64,000 bases of DNA from JAJDYQ01 sp963662865. Its GTDB lineage: Bacteria > Pseudomonadota > Gammaproteobacteria > JAJDYQ01. The stretch's first letter is position 1; each line of letters opens with the position of its first letter. A program made the translations under genes and the position numbers. The DNA is taken from the NCBI GenBank assembly GCA_963662865.1, contig OY759969.1, forward strand, positions 868,001-932,000, in the 5' to 3' direction. Of the stretch, positions 46,301 to 54,875 are shown in pieces. A model generated the notes under the pieces. That model saw only the letters and a list, made by a program, of their open reading frames with translations. It was not told the DNA's origin and did no database searches.

Positions 46301-46682
46301 GCATAGCATGCACCAGAGAAGCATTCAGGGAATCAATCGTCATGATGCGCAATCGGGCTGGTTGCCTGAGGATATCCCAGTCACGCTCGTCAGATCGTGT
46401 CAATGCCCTTCTCGCCAGCTTCCAGGTAGCGCGGGCATGCGGAGAGTCTGGTTCAGGTTGCTGTGACTGAATAAAGGCTTCAATCACCCTTTTCCGCATT
46501 TCAGCAGCCGCTTTGCGGGTAAAAGTAATTGCCAGTACCTCTTCCGGCTCATCGACAATAGCCATCAAGGTCAGATAACGCTGAATCAATAACTCTGTTT
46601 TTCCGGAACCGGCAGGTGCCTGTACAATATAAGATTGCCTGACATTAAGTGCCTGATTCCGCACCGGTTGGTCGGGGGCCAT
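43326..46682 (-). CDS. addA: AddA-type UvrD-like helicase/nuclease
   Basis: 1118 aa. Superfamily 1 motifs: AGSGKTELLIQRYL (I), LAITFTRKAAAEMRKR (Ia), LMDEFQDTSHSQL (II), LVGDPMQSIYRFREAD (III), MTIHKSKGMQFDTVILP (V), YVGVTRAKRHL (VI). C-terminal PD-(D/E)XK nuclease with DGDGVRWIIDYKTG. With AddB it resects double-strand ends, the role RecBCD plays in enterics. Its ATG shares one base with the stop of the upstream addB gene (TAATG), so the two are translationally coupled. Ends 14 bp from dif. Confidence 0.92.
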   Translation of the reverse strand: MAPDQPVRNQALNVRQSYIVQAPAGSGKTELLIQRYLTLMAIVDEPEEVLAITFTRKAAAEMRKRVIEAFIQSQQPEPDSPHARATWKLARRALTRSDERDWDILRQPARLRIMTIDSLNASLVHAMPWLSGIGSDVILEQKPQYLYEEAVWQIIDTSKADKTIREALQTLLLHLDNHDRHVVNLLCQLLAKRDQWLRYLIPLKQLQGTQDIRQLLTDMFEYIIEKELNELIKALPASLGQDMVDIARISALQLLEKGKKTAAHIDCCDLHSLPKPNIADIPLWQALAHLFLTSTGSWRTPKGVNRNHGFEPGSKDKKRYAAVYDHLIDDNELLLKFNNIIILPHVVYSDNQWQLLEALIVLLPACVGYLRLVFQRHSAMDFVEQALAARQAMGEGEQVTDLAMKLDYSLKHILMDEFQDTSHSQLSLLERLLEGWQPNDGRSLFLVGDPMQSIYRFREADVSGFLKVRDYGIAGIHPQSLILKANFRSTPKLVDWFNRVFPDVLADQDDLSLGAVSYSSAVSAVEDSVNSDVHVHAQLDREKKDEAWQVVEVVRQCLNDEPDGTIGILARSRSHLHLIYERLQIESIPFQAVEILPLSGLAVIQDLISVTRSLLHRHDRMAWLAVLRAPWCGLTLDSLHRLCADEPDEDLWQLINNNERQTRLVDSERQRLQHVIRSYSQIFDHAGHLTFRIRLEWLWKSLGADQCHAGSAQDTEAYFDLLTQLEQNNKAITLKSIDHRLGDLYSTTDNGNDCKVQLMTIHKSKGMQFDTVILPSLERTARPDKRALLVWHEEISEDYETRLLLAPMHAQGNDDVSFDFVRSREQKRKDYETQRLLYVGVTRAKRHLHLFATLTTGRNGKPLKPRAGSFLNLLDAHLRNEFASGNTDTAGEPDEAMEEDARQTIMLSRVAVGWYPAIMAKNIDWQGAVDDTEPVEFSWAGQSARLMGTVVHQYLHQIGEIGLKQWNSTTIQNRSNAISASLRSSGFPEDRLERTTGRIIDVLNNVTRSDRGQWLLAPHNEANSEYAISGVIEHNIVNRVIDRTFIDGDGVRWIIDYKTGSHAGGSLEEFLNEEQRRYRFQLEEYAGMLSVNADQQICLGLYFPLIDGWREWSYNLPD

Positions 46683-49396
46683 TATTTCTCTTCTTCTCTG
46701 TTATCTTCCGGGGCCTCAGCTCTCCTCCCCTGCCAGTCGGACAACCGGCAAACAGGATGCGCGTCACAATACCGGCAGGTTAAAGATGGTTGCTTGGGGT
46801 CAATTGCGGCATCACCGCTAATATGCGCTTTTGCGAGACGGCCTATCACCTCTCGCCATTCAGACAACATTGCATTCCAATTCGGATAGCTTTTTAAAGA
46901 TAAATTTTCTTTTAATACAGGAACTTGCCTGATTTTCTTAAATTTTTCATATGATATGGAAAATTGTTCTTTATCCTTGGTGGCACCAATATACTGGCAC
47001 TCTCCCGCCCTGATACTGGCGAAAGCGACTGTCGATACCGGTTGCTGCTGAATGATCGAATACAACGGTAATTGCGGATCGTCCGGTCGTTCACCCTGCC
47101 AGCCACCGACCGTCGCCTCTCCGGTTTTGTAATCAATTATGCAGCGGTGACCATCCGGCCGTTCATCAATACGATCAACATAGAGATGTAGTTTAAGGTC
47201 GCCCACCGAGGTACTGATTTCCTGCTCCACGGCGACCACCTCAAATGGCTGACGTAGCTTTTCCTGCTCCAGCCATTCCAGCACCAGATTGATCAGGCGC
47301 TGCTTTTCTATCTCCCGATTAAGCATTCTGGTGTTATCCAGTACTTGTGCGACAGCTCCGGTCACCTGGTCTGATAATTCTTCATCACTCATGGCCTTGA
47401 GCTGTTTCAGATGACGCCACCGTTGCCAGAGTAACTCCATAATTTTATGAACCCGCCGGCCACGATTTTTCGGATCGCTGCCCGGCAGTGGTTCTTCAGG
47501 GATAACGGCTTTTAGGCGATGTTTGATAAATGCGCGGAATGGGCAGGCGGCCTGATCTTTCAAGGAATTGGAACCGGAGCTATAATGATGTGAATCAACT
47601 TCAGGGGCTTGTTCGTCTCGCAGGTTTTCATAAGCTGGCACCGGCACGTTTTTTTCTGGAAAAATTTCCAGGCCGGCCTCGGGAAAATCGGCAATTAACC
47701 GGCTGGGGACATGTTCTTCCTCTCCTTCAAGCAATGAATGGCTGAATATGACTGATGGTGAGGACTGTAATAGTCGCCGGGTTTGCCGGCTGGCATATTC
47801 ATGTTGATGCTGCGGCGAGCAGCTTGACATCGCCTGTTCTCTCTGCAATCGCAACGGGATAAAGGGATTAGGATTGGCGGGTGGCGGCCAGTTCGATTCT
47901 GTCATGCCAGTGGCCCACAACCTGGAAAAAGACATTCCGGCCGCCTCAGTAATCCCCAGTATCTGTATCGGAAGCTCGGCGACGCCGCTCTGAAAAATCT
48001 GGCTTGATATCTGTGAAGCCAGATTCGATAACGCCCGTTCTAGCGATATCGGTCCATGCACAATATCCTCACGAGTAAACTCGAGCCAGGCTTCATCCAG
48101 ACTCTTTTGGACCTGATACTGGCAATCGTTCCGTATACTCTCGCCAGGCCATCCAAAGATCTTCAGGCATTGCTGAAAGCGCTCACCCCAAACCGAGGTA
48201 CTGGCCCTACCCTTCCATTCACTTAGCAGGTCTGCCAGTTGCTGCATTTTCTCTCGAAAATCTCCTCGGCAAGTTTTCGGCAGGCTCGCCAGAACACCTT
48301 TCAGGTTTGTCTCAGCGAGAGTATACCGACGTAACCGCATATCAAGAAGAGACCTTTCTGAAGCGTACTCAGTTGCCCCTGCCACATAATCTGATCGCAA
48401 AATACGGCTGAAAGTCTCGAACTCAAATCGATGGCGACACAATGTAAGAATATCCAGTGCACTGGATATCAATGGTTCACGACTTAAAGGCTGCCCTGAT
48501 GAAATATTGAATATGCAGCCTTCATGGATGCCCTGACCATGAAATTGTTCTGATGTTGCAATGGAATAGCCGTCCTCAGGATAAAAGACTTCCCTAAATA
48601 TGCGCTCAATTTTATCACGATGCTGCTCAAGCTTCGGGACAATAATGCCGATGGGCTCATCGTCGGCATTCCAGGATTTTTCAAGTTGCTGTCGCGCCCA
48701 ATACGCCGCCTGTCGAATTTCATGGTCGGCACCAGGACAGGCCTGCCTCAATGCATGGGTGTGTTTTTTGGTCGAATCAGGCAGTGTGACCCATAGTGAC
48801 TGCCCTTCGAGCCATTTGCGCAACCGGTCCTGTAACGGCGTCAAGACATCAAAGCCGACGAAACAGAGCGGAACCGGTATATCATGCTCTTTATCCTGTA
48901 TGACATTAATCACTCTTACCGCTAATGCCGGCCTATCCAACCAGTCATTTTCTTCGAGTTTGCGAACATATTGACGATTCCACTCCAACCAGTGTGATGC
49001 ATCCTGGTCATAGATAAACCATTGCAACGCCTGTTCACTGTCTGGATCAAGACGATAGTCAATCACCTGTTGTCGCGCTAACTGCGCGTGCCGTGCCGTT
49101 GCTTGCGCACTGATCAGTCTATCGGTATCCAGTTCGATAATGGACTGCCACAGCAACAACGATTGCTGTCGGGAAAGAAGGATATGCCCGTCATAAGCCT
49201 GGATCGCAAACAACTTCCATTGCTTTTGCAACCACGCCGACCATGACAGAATTTCTGGTGTTGGCCAGAACTTCAGGCCTTTGGCCAGTTGCTGCTGATT
49301 ATATTCAAACAGTAAGCGCCGCGACAAACGGCGCGTTGCCGTAATAATAGTAATATCGGTGCGTTGCTCAAGTAGCTGTAAGGCGTCTTTAATCAC
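46682..49396 (-). CDS. addB: AddB-type nuclease subunit with iron-sulfur cysteines
   Basis: 904 aa. Inactivated-helicase N-terminus without Walker A (ITATRRLSRRLLFEYN), a C-terminal nuclease with CIIDYKTGEATVGG, and cysteines ACPFRAFI and CRYCDAHPVC placed to ligate the 4Fe-4S cluster of AddB-like nucleases. Gene order addB-addA on one transcript. No recBCD genes are in view. Confidence 0.88.
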   Translation of the reverse strand: MIKDALQLLEQRTDITIITATRRLSRRLLFEYNQQQLAKGLKFWPTPEILSWSAWLQKQWKLFAIQAYDGHILLSRQQSLLLWQSIIELDTDRLISAQATARHAQLARQQVIDYRLDPDSEQALQWFIYDQDASHWLEWNRQYVRKLEENDWLDRPALAVRVINVIQDKEHDIPVPLCFVGFDVLTPLQDRLRKWLEGQSLWVTLPDSTKKHTHALRQACPGADHEIRQAAYWARQQLEKSWNADDEPIGIIVPKLEQHRDKIERIFREVFYPEDGYSIATSEQFHGQGIHEGCIFNISSGQPLSREPLISSALDILTLCRHRFEFETFSRILRSDYVAGATEYASERSLLDMRLRRYTLAETNLKGVLASLPKTCRGDFREKMQQLADLLSEWKGRASTSVWGERFQQCLKIFGWPGESIRNDCQYQVQKSLDEAWLEFTREDIVHGPISLERALSNLASQISSQIFQSGVAELPIQILGITEAAGMSFSRLWATGMTESNWPPPANPNPFIPLRLQREQAMSSCSPQHQHEYASRQTRRLLQSSPSVIFSHSLLEGEEEHVPSRLIADFPEAGLEIFPEKNVPVPAYENLRDEQAPEVDSHHYSSGSNSLKDQAACPFRAFIKHRLKAVIPEEPLPGSDPKNRGRRVHKIMELLWQRWRHLKQLKAMSDEELSDQVTGAVAQVLDNTRMLNREIEKQRLINLVLEWLEQEKLRQPFEVVAVEQEISTSVGDLKLHLYVDRIDERPDGHRCIIDYKTGEATVGGWQGERPDDPQLPLYSIIQQQPVSTVAFASIRAGECQYIGATKDKEQFSISYEKFKKIRQVPVLKENLSLKSYPNWNAMLSEWREVIGRLAKAHISGDAAIDPKQPSLTCRYCDAHPVCRLSDWQGRRAEAPEDNREEEK

Positions 49397-49452
49397 AATC
49401 CGATACGGTTACTCTGGACCCAAGGCATTCTTACCTGCCAGGACCTCAATAA

Positions 49453-50175
49453 CTAATGTGAGATCTTATCTTCATGGCTATACCAGATACAGCAGCCTGC
49501 TTCTTTCTCAATTACACTGAGATATCGAGTATGAGCCTCAGTCTCTTCGGCAGTGGGAGTCACAATGGGTAGGCTGGCACGATTTGCACTGAACCGGCTA
49601 ATGTCCTGTTGATTTGTTTGTACTACATCCTCACTGGTATCCAGACAGAGCGAACTCTGTCCACCGGTCATGGCCAGATAAACATCGGCCAGGATTTCCG
49701 AGTCAAGCAGTGCACCGTGTAATTCACGACTGGAATTGTCAATATCGTAACGCTTACACAGGGCCTCTAAACTATTTCTAGCGCCAGGATGCATCTTACG
49801 CGCCATGACAAGGGTGTCCAGAATCTGACATTTATCCGCTAGTTCAAAGTCCTCACCATAAACCATTTTGAATTCGTAATTGAGAAAACCGACATCAAAT
49901 GGCGCGTTGTGAATAATCAGCTCGGTTCCTTCAAGGTAGGTCAGCAGATCAGAGGCGATATCTGTAAATTGAGGTTTGTCGGCCAGAAATTCAGAAGTAA
50001 TACCGTGAATCTTAACTGCGCCCTCATCAATCTCGCGTTCAGGCTGCAAATATTGGTGATAATTATTTCGTGACAGGTGACGGTTCACTATCTCCACGCA
50101 ACCGATCTCAATAATGCGGTGGCCGTGGGCTGTTTCCAAGCCGGTAGTTTCCGTATCAAGTACGATTTGACGCAT
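49453..50175 (-). CDS. dnaQ: DNA polymerase III epsilon subunit (proofreading exonuclease)
   Basis: 240 aa. DEDDh exonuclease: VLDTETTGLETAHGHRIIEIG (Exo I), IIHNAPFDVGFLNYE (Exo II), HGALLDSEILADVYL (Exo III with His and Asp). Ten nt after rnhA, the usual neighbour. Confidence 0.96.
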   Translation of the reverse strand: MRQIVLDTETTGLETAHGHRIIEIGCVEIVNRHLSRNNYHQYLQPEREIDEGAVKIHGITSEFLADKPQFTDIASDLLTYLEGTELIIHNAPFDVGFLNYEFKMVYGEDFELADKCQILDTLVMARKMHPGARNSLEALCKRYDIDNSSRELHGALLDSEILADVYLAMTGGQSSLCLDTSEDVVQTNQQDISRFSANRASLPIVTPTAEETEAHTRYLSVIEKEAGCCIWYSHEDKISH

Positions 50176-50185
50176 ACCGGGATTA

Positions 50186-50629
50186 TTACATGTTTGATGT
50201 CAGCTCATCAATAGCCTCATTAGCCAGTCTGTCGGCTATTTCATTCTCTCGATGGCCACTATGCCCCTTTACCCAGTGCCATTCCACGTTATGCTGGCTA
50301 ACTATTCGGTCAAGGCGCTGCCAGAGATCAACATTCTTTACCGGTTTTTTCGCTGAGGTTTTCCAGCCATTTTTCTTCCAGTTATGAACCCACTGACTAA
50401 TGCCGTTCTTTACATATTGTGAGTCTGTCGTTAGAATCACCTCACTGGGGCGCTTCAGCTTTTCCAGCGCCATAATAGCCGCCACGAGCTCCATGCGGTT
50501 GTTGGTAGTCTCAGCCTCGCTCCCGTTAAAAGACCTTTCTTTTCCCTTATAGCGCACTAAGGCACCCCAACCGCCACGGCCAGGGTTACCGCGGCAGGCA
50601 CCATCAACAAAGATTTCTATTTTATTCAT
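50186..50629 (-). CDS. rnhA: Ribonuclease HI
   Basis: 147 aa. Catalytic D-E-D-D: EIFVDGACRGNPGRGGWG, TNNRMELVAAIMAL, LTTDSQYVKNGI and the C-terminal HRENEIADRLANEA. Removes RNA from RNA-DNA hybrids. Overlaps the methyltransferase gene by 4 nt (ATGA). Confidence 0.97.
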   Translation of the reverse strand: MNKIEIFVDGACRGNPGRGGWGALVRYKGKERSFNGSEAETTNNRMELVAAIMALEKLKRPSEVILTTDSQYVKNGISQWVHNWKKNGWKTSAKKPVKNVDLWQRLDRIVSQHNVEWHWVKGHSGHRENEIADRLANEAIDELTSNM

Positions 50630-51402
50630 TCTTTTCGGATATTTATGTTTCGGGAACCGATACGTGTTGTAGGCTCTATCACACCATCAAGGACTGTCTT
50701 TCTCTTTTTTCGCCCGAGTTTGACAGCATTCGAAGTAATGACCAGATTACGGGCGACGGTCATATACACGCCACTCAATGGTGCAAGAAAACCCTGCCCG
50801 GCTTTTTCAAAAAATTTTATGTATCTTGTTGCTATACGACGATGTTGAATCGGCGGTAAAAATGCCGTATAACTAACTGATTTAATTGAAAAACCCAGTA
50901 GCTGTAACCAGTCCCGGATACGTAGAGGGTGATAGAAATACCCCCGCCACGGCATATCACCGCGGAACCCAAGTAACGTCCGGCAGAACCCGTAGCAACT
51001 AACCGGATTAAATCCCAAAATCACAATATGACCATTCGGATGGAGTACGCGTTCGGCCTCTCTCAAGATCGTATGAGGATGCGAACCGTACTCTAGAAGG
51101 TGTGGCAGTATGAGAACATCAACGCTGTCTCGCTGAATAGGCAGATTAGCATGGTAGCCCATAACATCACATTTGCGAGCAACACATGTGTCCGGCATCT
51201 GTAAATGGACATGATGCCCGATTGATGAAGATGAAACTCCTGACCGATAATCAATTTCCCCAATCCATACCAGATGATAGCCAAACAACTCAGGCAGAAT
51301 CTGCCGTAACAAGGCATTCTCCTTTTCCAGCAAGTCAGCGCCCGCTGTCGTCTGAAACCACTCAGAAAGTGAGCGACTCTGTAACCTCGTAGGTAAAATC
51401 AT
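50626..51402 (-). CDS. SAM-dependent methyltransferase, YafS-like
   Basis: 258 aa. Class I methyltransferase: LPELFGYHLVWIGEID in place of the usual glycine-rich motif I, NLPIQRDSVDVLILPHLLEYGSHPH (motif IV), VLHPNGHIVILGFNP (motif V). The position before rnhA-dnaQ is that of E. coli yafS, whose substrate is unknown. Motif I keeps only one of its glycines. Confidence 0.85.
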   Translation of the reverse strand: MILPTRLQSRSLSEWFQTTAGADLLEKENALLRQILPELFGYHLVWIGEIDYRSGVSSSSIGHHVHLQMPDTCVARKCDVMGYHANLPIQRDSVDVLILPHLLEYGSHPHTILREAERVLHPNGHIVILGFNPVSCYGFCRTLLGFRGDMPWRGYFYHPLRIRDWLQLLGFSIKSVSYTAFLPPIQHRRIATRYIKFFEKAGQGFLAPLSGVYMTVARNLVITSNAVKLGRKKRKTVLDGVIEPTTRIGSRNINIRKE

Positions 51403-51719
51403 GAATTTAGATGATAATTTAATCAGGTATTAATTATATTGCGCCAAATGTAATGCTTAAGGAAACTCTGATTAAATCAGAATTTCCTGCGATACTCGGA
51501 CGCAAAAAACAAGTGGCCCTCTCTTTTATTGACCGTGCAGACGCCAATGGCGTTATGGCCCGTCCGGGCATCGCCTGGGGTGTGATTGTGCTCGCCGGAT
51601 GGTTGGCTGGTTGACCTCGATGATGCTTTTCAGGTTCGTGATGGGTTGCTCCGGCCTATGGTCTTTGGACGCAATCCGTAATTCCCGGATTTAGGGGCGC
51701 TGAATGAGCAGAAGACAGA
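51403..51719. other. Intergenic region with repeat copy B and prophage-like scraps
   Basis: Contains copy B of the composite repeat at 51457-51500. From about 51505 to 51690 short frames on the plus strand give phrases such as DLDDAFQVRDGLLRPMVFG, interrupted by stops, which look like the end of a broken phage gene. No intact gene. Confidence 0.4.
51457..51500 (+). repeat. Composite palindromic repeat, copy B (partial)
   Basis: GGAAACTCTGAT...ATCAGAATTTCC palindrome at 51461-51487 followed by TGCGATAC, the same first two modules in the same order as copy C at 59317. Confidence 0.7.
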
Positions 51720-51956
51720 TTAGTTGTCGCCTCGCAGTATAGCGCCCAGCGCCTCTAATAACCCCACGCATATCCGCAAGTACACTATGGCTGCCCCCAA
51801 GACCAGCAGCATTATCAGCCACCAGCCGAAACCAGGGAATAAGGCATTGATGATGACGGGGAGTAATTGTGCGGTACCCAGTAGTATAGCTGCCGCCAGG
51901 ATGTACCCGATCATCATCTCGCCCCAGCAGATGGCATTGACCTTTTTATCTTGCAT
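51720..51956 (-). CDS. Small two-span membrane protein, unknown
   Basis: 78 aa with hydrophobic stretches MIGYILAAAILLGTAQLLPV and WWLIMLLVLGAAIVYLRICV. Unknown family. Its neighbours (a tape-measure fragment, phage scraps) suggest a prophage origin. Confidence 0.4.
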   Translation of the reverse strand: MQDKKVNAICWGEMMIGYILAAAILLGTAQLLPVIINALFPGFGWWLIMLLVLGAAIVYLRICVGLLEALGAILRGDN

Positions 51957-51970
51957 GGGGGCAGTATAGC

Positions 51971-52183
51971 ATGGCCAACGACCTGAATATCGGCATCCGC
52001 CTGACTGCCGACGGCAAGAGATTTGTAGGCGAGGTGCAGGTGGACAAACGTGACTTGGATAAACTGACCGACATCACTCGGCGCGGGCAGATTGTTCGCC
52101 TGAACAAGGCCTTGCTGAGTTATACTGCTCGGCACCGGCCTCAAGCGATGAGGCCGGTCAAGCCGGAGGTTCAACACATCTGA
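51971..52183 (+). pseudogene. Phage tail tape-measure protein N-terminal fragment
   Basis: 70 aa starting ANDLNIGIRLTADGKRFVGE, the usual opening of phage tape-measure proteins, which are normally many hundred residues long. It breaks off after KALLSYTARH. Remnant of a lost prophage. Confidence 0.55.
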
Positions 52184-52187
52184 TCAA

Positions 52188-52868
52188 TTATTTATAGAAG
52201 AATTGTATCTTGATTCCGGCCAGCTCAATCATATCGTTGTGATTTAGTGTGTATGGGCCAGTACCGATATCCGCATTGTTTACTGTGGGCGTACTGTTAC
52301 CCTCGACATGCGCCAATATGTAACCATCCGGTCTCTTTGAAATGGAGGCAACCTGAACTCCCGGCTTACCCAGGTTGGTCAAAGCCTTTATTAAATTCAT
52401 GCTGCCACCTGCGTTGGGACCAGACATGAGTTTCAAGCCGGCAGGTTTGGCCTCGCCTTGACTGGCCATGGCCTGAGCATTTCGCATGCCCACATCCACT
52501 GCCTGCTTTTGAGCGTCTGAAGAGAGTGCGCTAGGCCTGATAATCATGGTTTTTTCCACATCATCAGGCAGTGCCGATTCTGCGTTCTGGTATAGCAGTT
52601 CGTGCTTGCCGATTTTAATCAGATCGCCGTGCTGCAGGGCGTGTTTCTGTATGAGTTTGCCGTTGACATAGGTACCATTCGTGCTATTAAGATCTTCCAG
52701 AAATGAATCCTGCAGAATGGTTATAATTCTGGCGTGCTGCCCGCTTACAGCAAGATTCTCCACGGCAATGTCATTATTAGGTCTGCGCCCAATAGTGATT
52801 GATTCCTTATCAAGCGGATACTCGCCCAGCGTCGAAGAACCAAATTTTAATACCAACTTACCCGACAT
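52188..52868 (-). CDS. FHA-domain protein
   Basis: 226 aa. N-terminal FHA domain: ITIGRRPNNDIAVENLAVSGQHARI, then DLNSTNGTYVNGK, which binds phosphothreonine. After a linker the last 90 residues (GGSMNLIKALTNLGKPGVQ, NADIGTGPYTLNHNDMIELAG) look like a second, degenerate FHA. Overlaps the PP2C gene by 11 nt. Confidence 0.9.
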   Translation of the reverse strand: MSGKLVLKFGSSTLGEYPLDKESITIGRRPNNDIAVENLAVSGQHARIITILQDSFLEDLNSTNGTYVNGKLIQKHALQHGDLIKIGKHELLYQNAESALPDDVEKTMIIRPSALSSDAQKQAVDVGMRNAQAMASQGEAKPAGLKLMSGPNAGGSMNLIKALTNLGKPGVQVASISKRPDGYILAHVEGNSTPTVNNADIGTGPYTLNHNDMIELAGIKIQFFYK

Positions 52869-53718
52869 TGTTAAGCCTTATTATAAAATTATTAAACCAG
52901 TCGAACAAACGACTGCGCCATCTCTTTTTTACTGCAAATGCCCGCAGCGGCCTGACAAGGACAACCGATATGTTATCTTGGCCACCAGCTTCATTTGCGT
53001 TTGCGACCAATTTCTCAGCCGCTAGCTTAAGATTAGCACTAAACTCATTGAGAGTTAAGTAAATTTTTTCTTCGGGAATCATATCAGTGAGTCCATCTGA
53101 GCAGAGCAAATACACATCATTGATCCGTACTGCTTCCTCGCTGATCTCCACCTGAACCTGATCTGCCACCCCCAGAGCGCGAGTGATGAGATTTTTATTG
53201 CCGGAGGCTTTGGCCTCTTCCAAGGATTCATAAAAGCCCTCGTCGATAAATTCCTGCATCAGGGAGTGGTCTTTTGTAAGTTGCTTAAATCGCTTTCCTC
53301 TAAGCCTGTACATCCGTGAATCACCAACATGGGCGATTGTCATGCGGTTATTGTAGAACAGCCCGGCTACGATTGTGGTGCCCATACCTTCACATTCGGA
53401 TTTATCGCGTGAGGCTTGATTGATGGCATTACTGGCCAATTCTATCGCTTTTTTGACTGCGATGGATTCGACGGTGTATCCCGTCTCTCTATCTCTAGCA
53501 CCTGTATCAAGATCAGGTAACACGGCGAGCAGCTGTTCATGGATGATGCCAGCGGCCATGCCGCTGGCAACTTCCCCTGCATTATGGCCACCCATACCGT
53601 CGGCAACCAGAACCATGCCGTAAGCGGAATCGGTGCCCACACTGTCTTCATTATGCTCTCGCTTTTGCCCAGAGTCTGTCAGAGCAGCTATTTCCAAAGC
53701 GTCTGATAAGTCCATCAT
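52858..53718 (-). CDS. PP2C-family Ser/Thr phosphatase
   Basis: 286 aa. PPM motifs: NEDSVGTDSAYGMVLVADGMGG, GMGTTIVAGLFYNNRMTIAHVGDSRMYRL-type, LLCSDGLTDMI and GGQDNISVVLV, with metal-binding aspartates in place. Removes phosphate from Ser/Thr. The start overlaps the stop of a kinase remnant, so a kinase-phosphatase-FHA signalling unit once existed here. Confidence 0.93.
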   Translation of the reverse strand: MMDLSDALEIAALTDSGQKREHNEDSVGTDSAYGMVLVADGMGGHNAGEVASGMAAGIIHEQLLAVLPDLDTGARDRETGYTVESIAVKKAIELASNAINQASRDKSECEGMGTTIVAGLFYNNRMTIAHVGDSRMYRLRGKRFKQLTKDHSLMQEFIDEGFYESLEEAKASGNKNLITRALGVADQVQVEISEEAVRINDVYLLCSDGLTDMIPEEKIYLTLNEFSANLKLAAEKLVANANEAGGQDNISVVLVRPLRAFAVKKRWRSRLFDWFNNFIIRLNNVG

Positions 53719-54037
53719 AGGGCCTGTTCCTGATAGTTCGTGATATGCGCAATATCAAAGTCAGCGGCTTTTGCAGTGCAATTTTTCGGTCCGCACAATA
53801 CATTAATTGGCTTAATACACCGATAAGCAGCTTCCTGTTGATGGACATAACTCAAGGGGCCGTCCATCCGCACAGCCATTTTAGCGGCGGTTACCACAGG
53901 CAACGACTTGTCTCTGGTTGCGTAAACGGTCAAATCATCTTCCTTTAGCAACTCCACAATGATACAGACTGGTTCCAGTTCATCACCAACATCATGGATT
54001 GTAACAATGTTCGAATGACTTAATCGACCAGCATCCT
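53715..54037 (-). pseudogene. Truncated, degenerate Ser/Thr protein kinase
   Basis: The frame reads GRLSHSNIVTIHDVGD, then VELLKEDDL and SYVHQQEAAYRCIKPINVL and AKAADFDIAHIT. These match the N-lobe/C-lobe hinge, catalytic loop and DFG region of PknB-type kinases, but the catalytic loop HRDIKPAN has become YRCIKPIN (aspartate lost) and DFG has become DFD. The N-terminal lobe with the ATP lysine and all after DFG are missing. It still overlaps PP2C by 4 nt. Confidence 0.75.
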
Positions 54038-54248
54038 ATGCCCTCAAGTAGCAGCGGAGCGCTCGATCCGAATAAAATAATTGTAATTATTAATTCCCAA
54101 AACCAGTCGGATTTGCAGAATGCCTTTTTTGTCATTCATACACCAATTCCTGATTCAATCAATGTGGCTTATGAAACTATCGAATGCTTCATAATTAATA
54201 TTAAGGACATATATAAGGGTTAGCAAGCATAAATTGTCCGTAACAGGT

Positions 54249-54875
54249 TCAGGTTGTAGTCAGCTCATCCAGTATTTCTCTGATCTTTACTTGCACTTTA
54301 TCAATATCCTGTGAGGCATCTATTGTCCTGAATATGTCGGGATATTGCCGGGCGCGTTCCTGATAACACTCCCTGACCCGGTTAAAAAATTCTATTTCTT
54401 CAAGCTCAAACCGATCAGGCTTTGTTCGCTGCCGAGCACGCTCCAAACCGATTTCCACAGGCAAATCCAGATAAATGGTCACATCAGGGCGCAGTTGACT
54501 GTGTATCATGGATTCGAGCTCTCTTATCAGAGCTTTGCTCAACTGACGCCCTCCACCCTGATACGCATAAGTTGCGTCCGTGAAGCGATCACATAATACC
54601 CATTGTCCGAAGTTCAGAGCCGGAATAATTTTCCGCTGCAGGTGTTCCTCTCTCGCCGCCAGTATCAGCATGAGTTCGGCTTTTGCAGTGATCCCCTCTT
54701 CTCTCGGTCTTAAGAGTATTTCACGCACTTCCTCGCCAAGCGGCGTCCCTCCGGGTTCACGTGTGGTGATAAAGTCAACCTCTATCTCTCTCAAGCAGGA
54801 TGTAATAAATTTCAATTGTGTGGATTTTCCAGCCCCCTCTACTCCTTCAAGTGTTATGAAAATTCCTCTATTCAT
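54249..54875 (-). CDS. tmk: Thymidylate kinase
   Basis: 208 aa. P-loop LEGVEGAGKSTQ, TREPGGTPLGEEVR, CDRFTDATYAYQGGGR, LDLPVEIGLERARQR. Converts dTMP to dTDP. Overlaps mltG by 8 nt. The usual next gene, holB, is absent here. Confidence 0.96.
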   Translation of the reverse strand: MNRGIFITLEGVEGAGKSTQLKFITSCLREIEVDFITTREPGGTPLGEEVREILLRPREEGITAKAELMLILAAREEHLQRKIIPALNFGQWVLCDRFTDATYAYQGGGRQLSKALIRELESMIHSQLRPDVTIYLDLPVEIGLERARQRTKPDRFELEEIEFFNRVRECYQERARQYPDIFRTIDASQDIDKVQVKIREILDELTTT

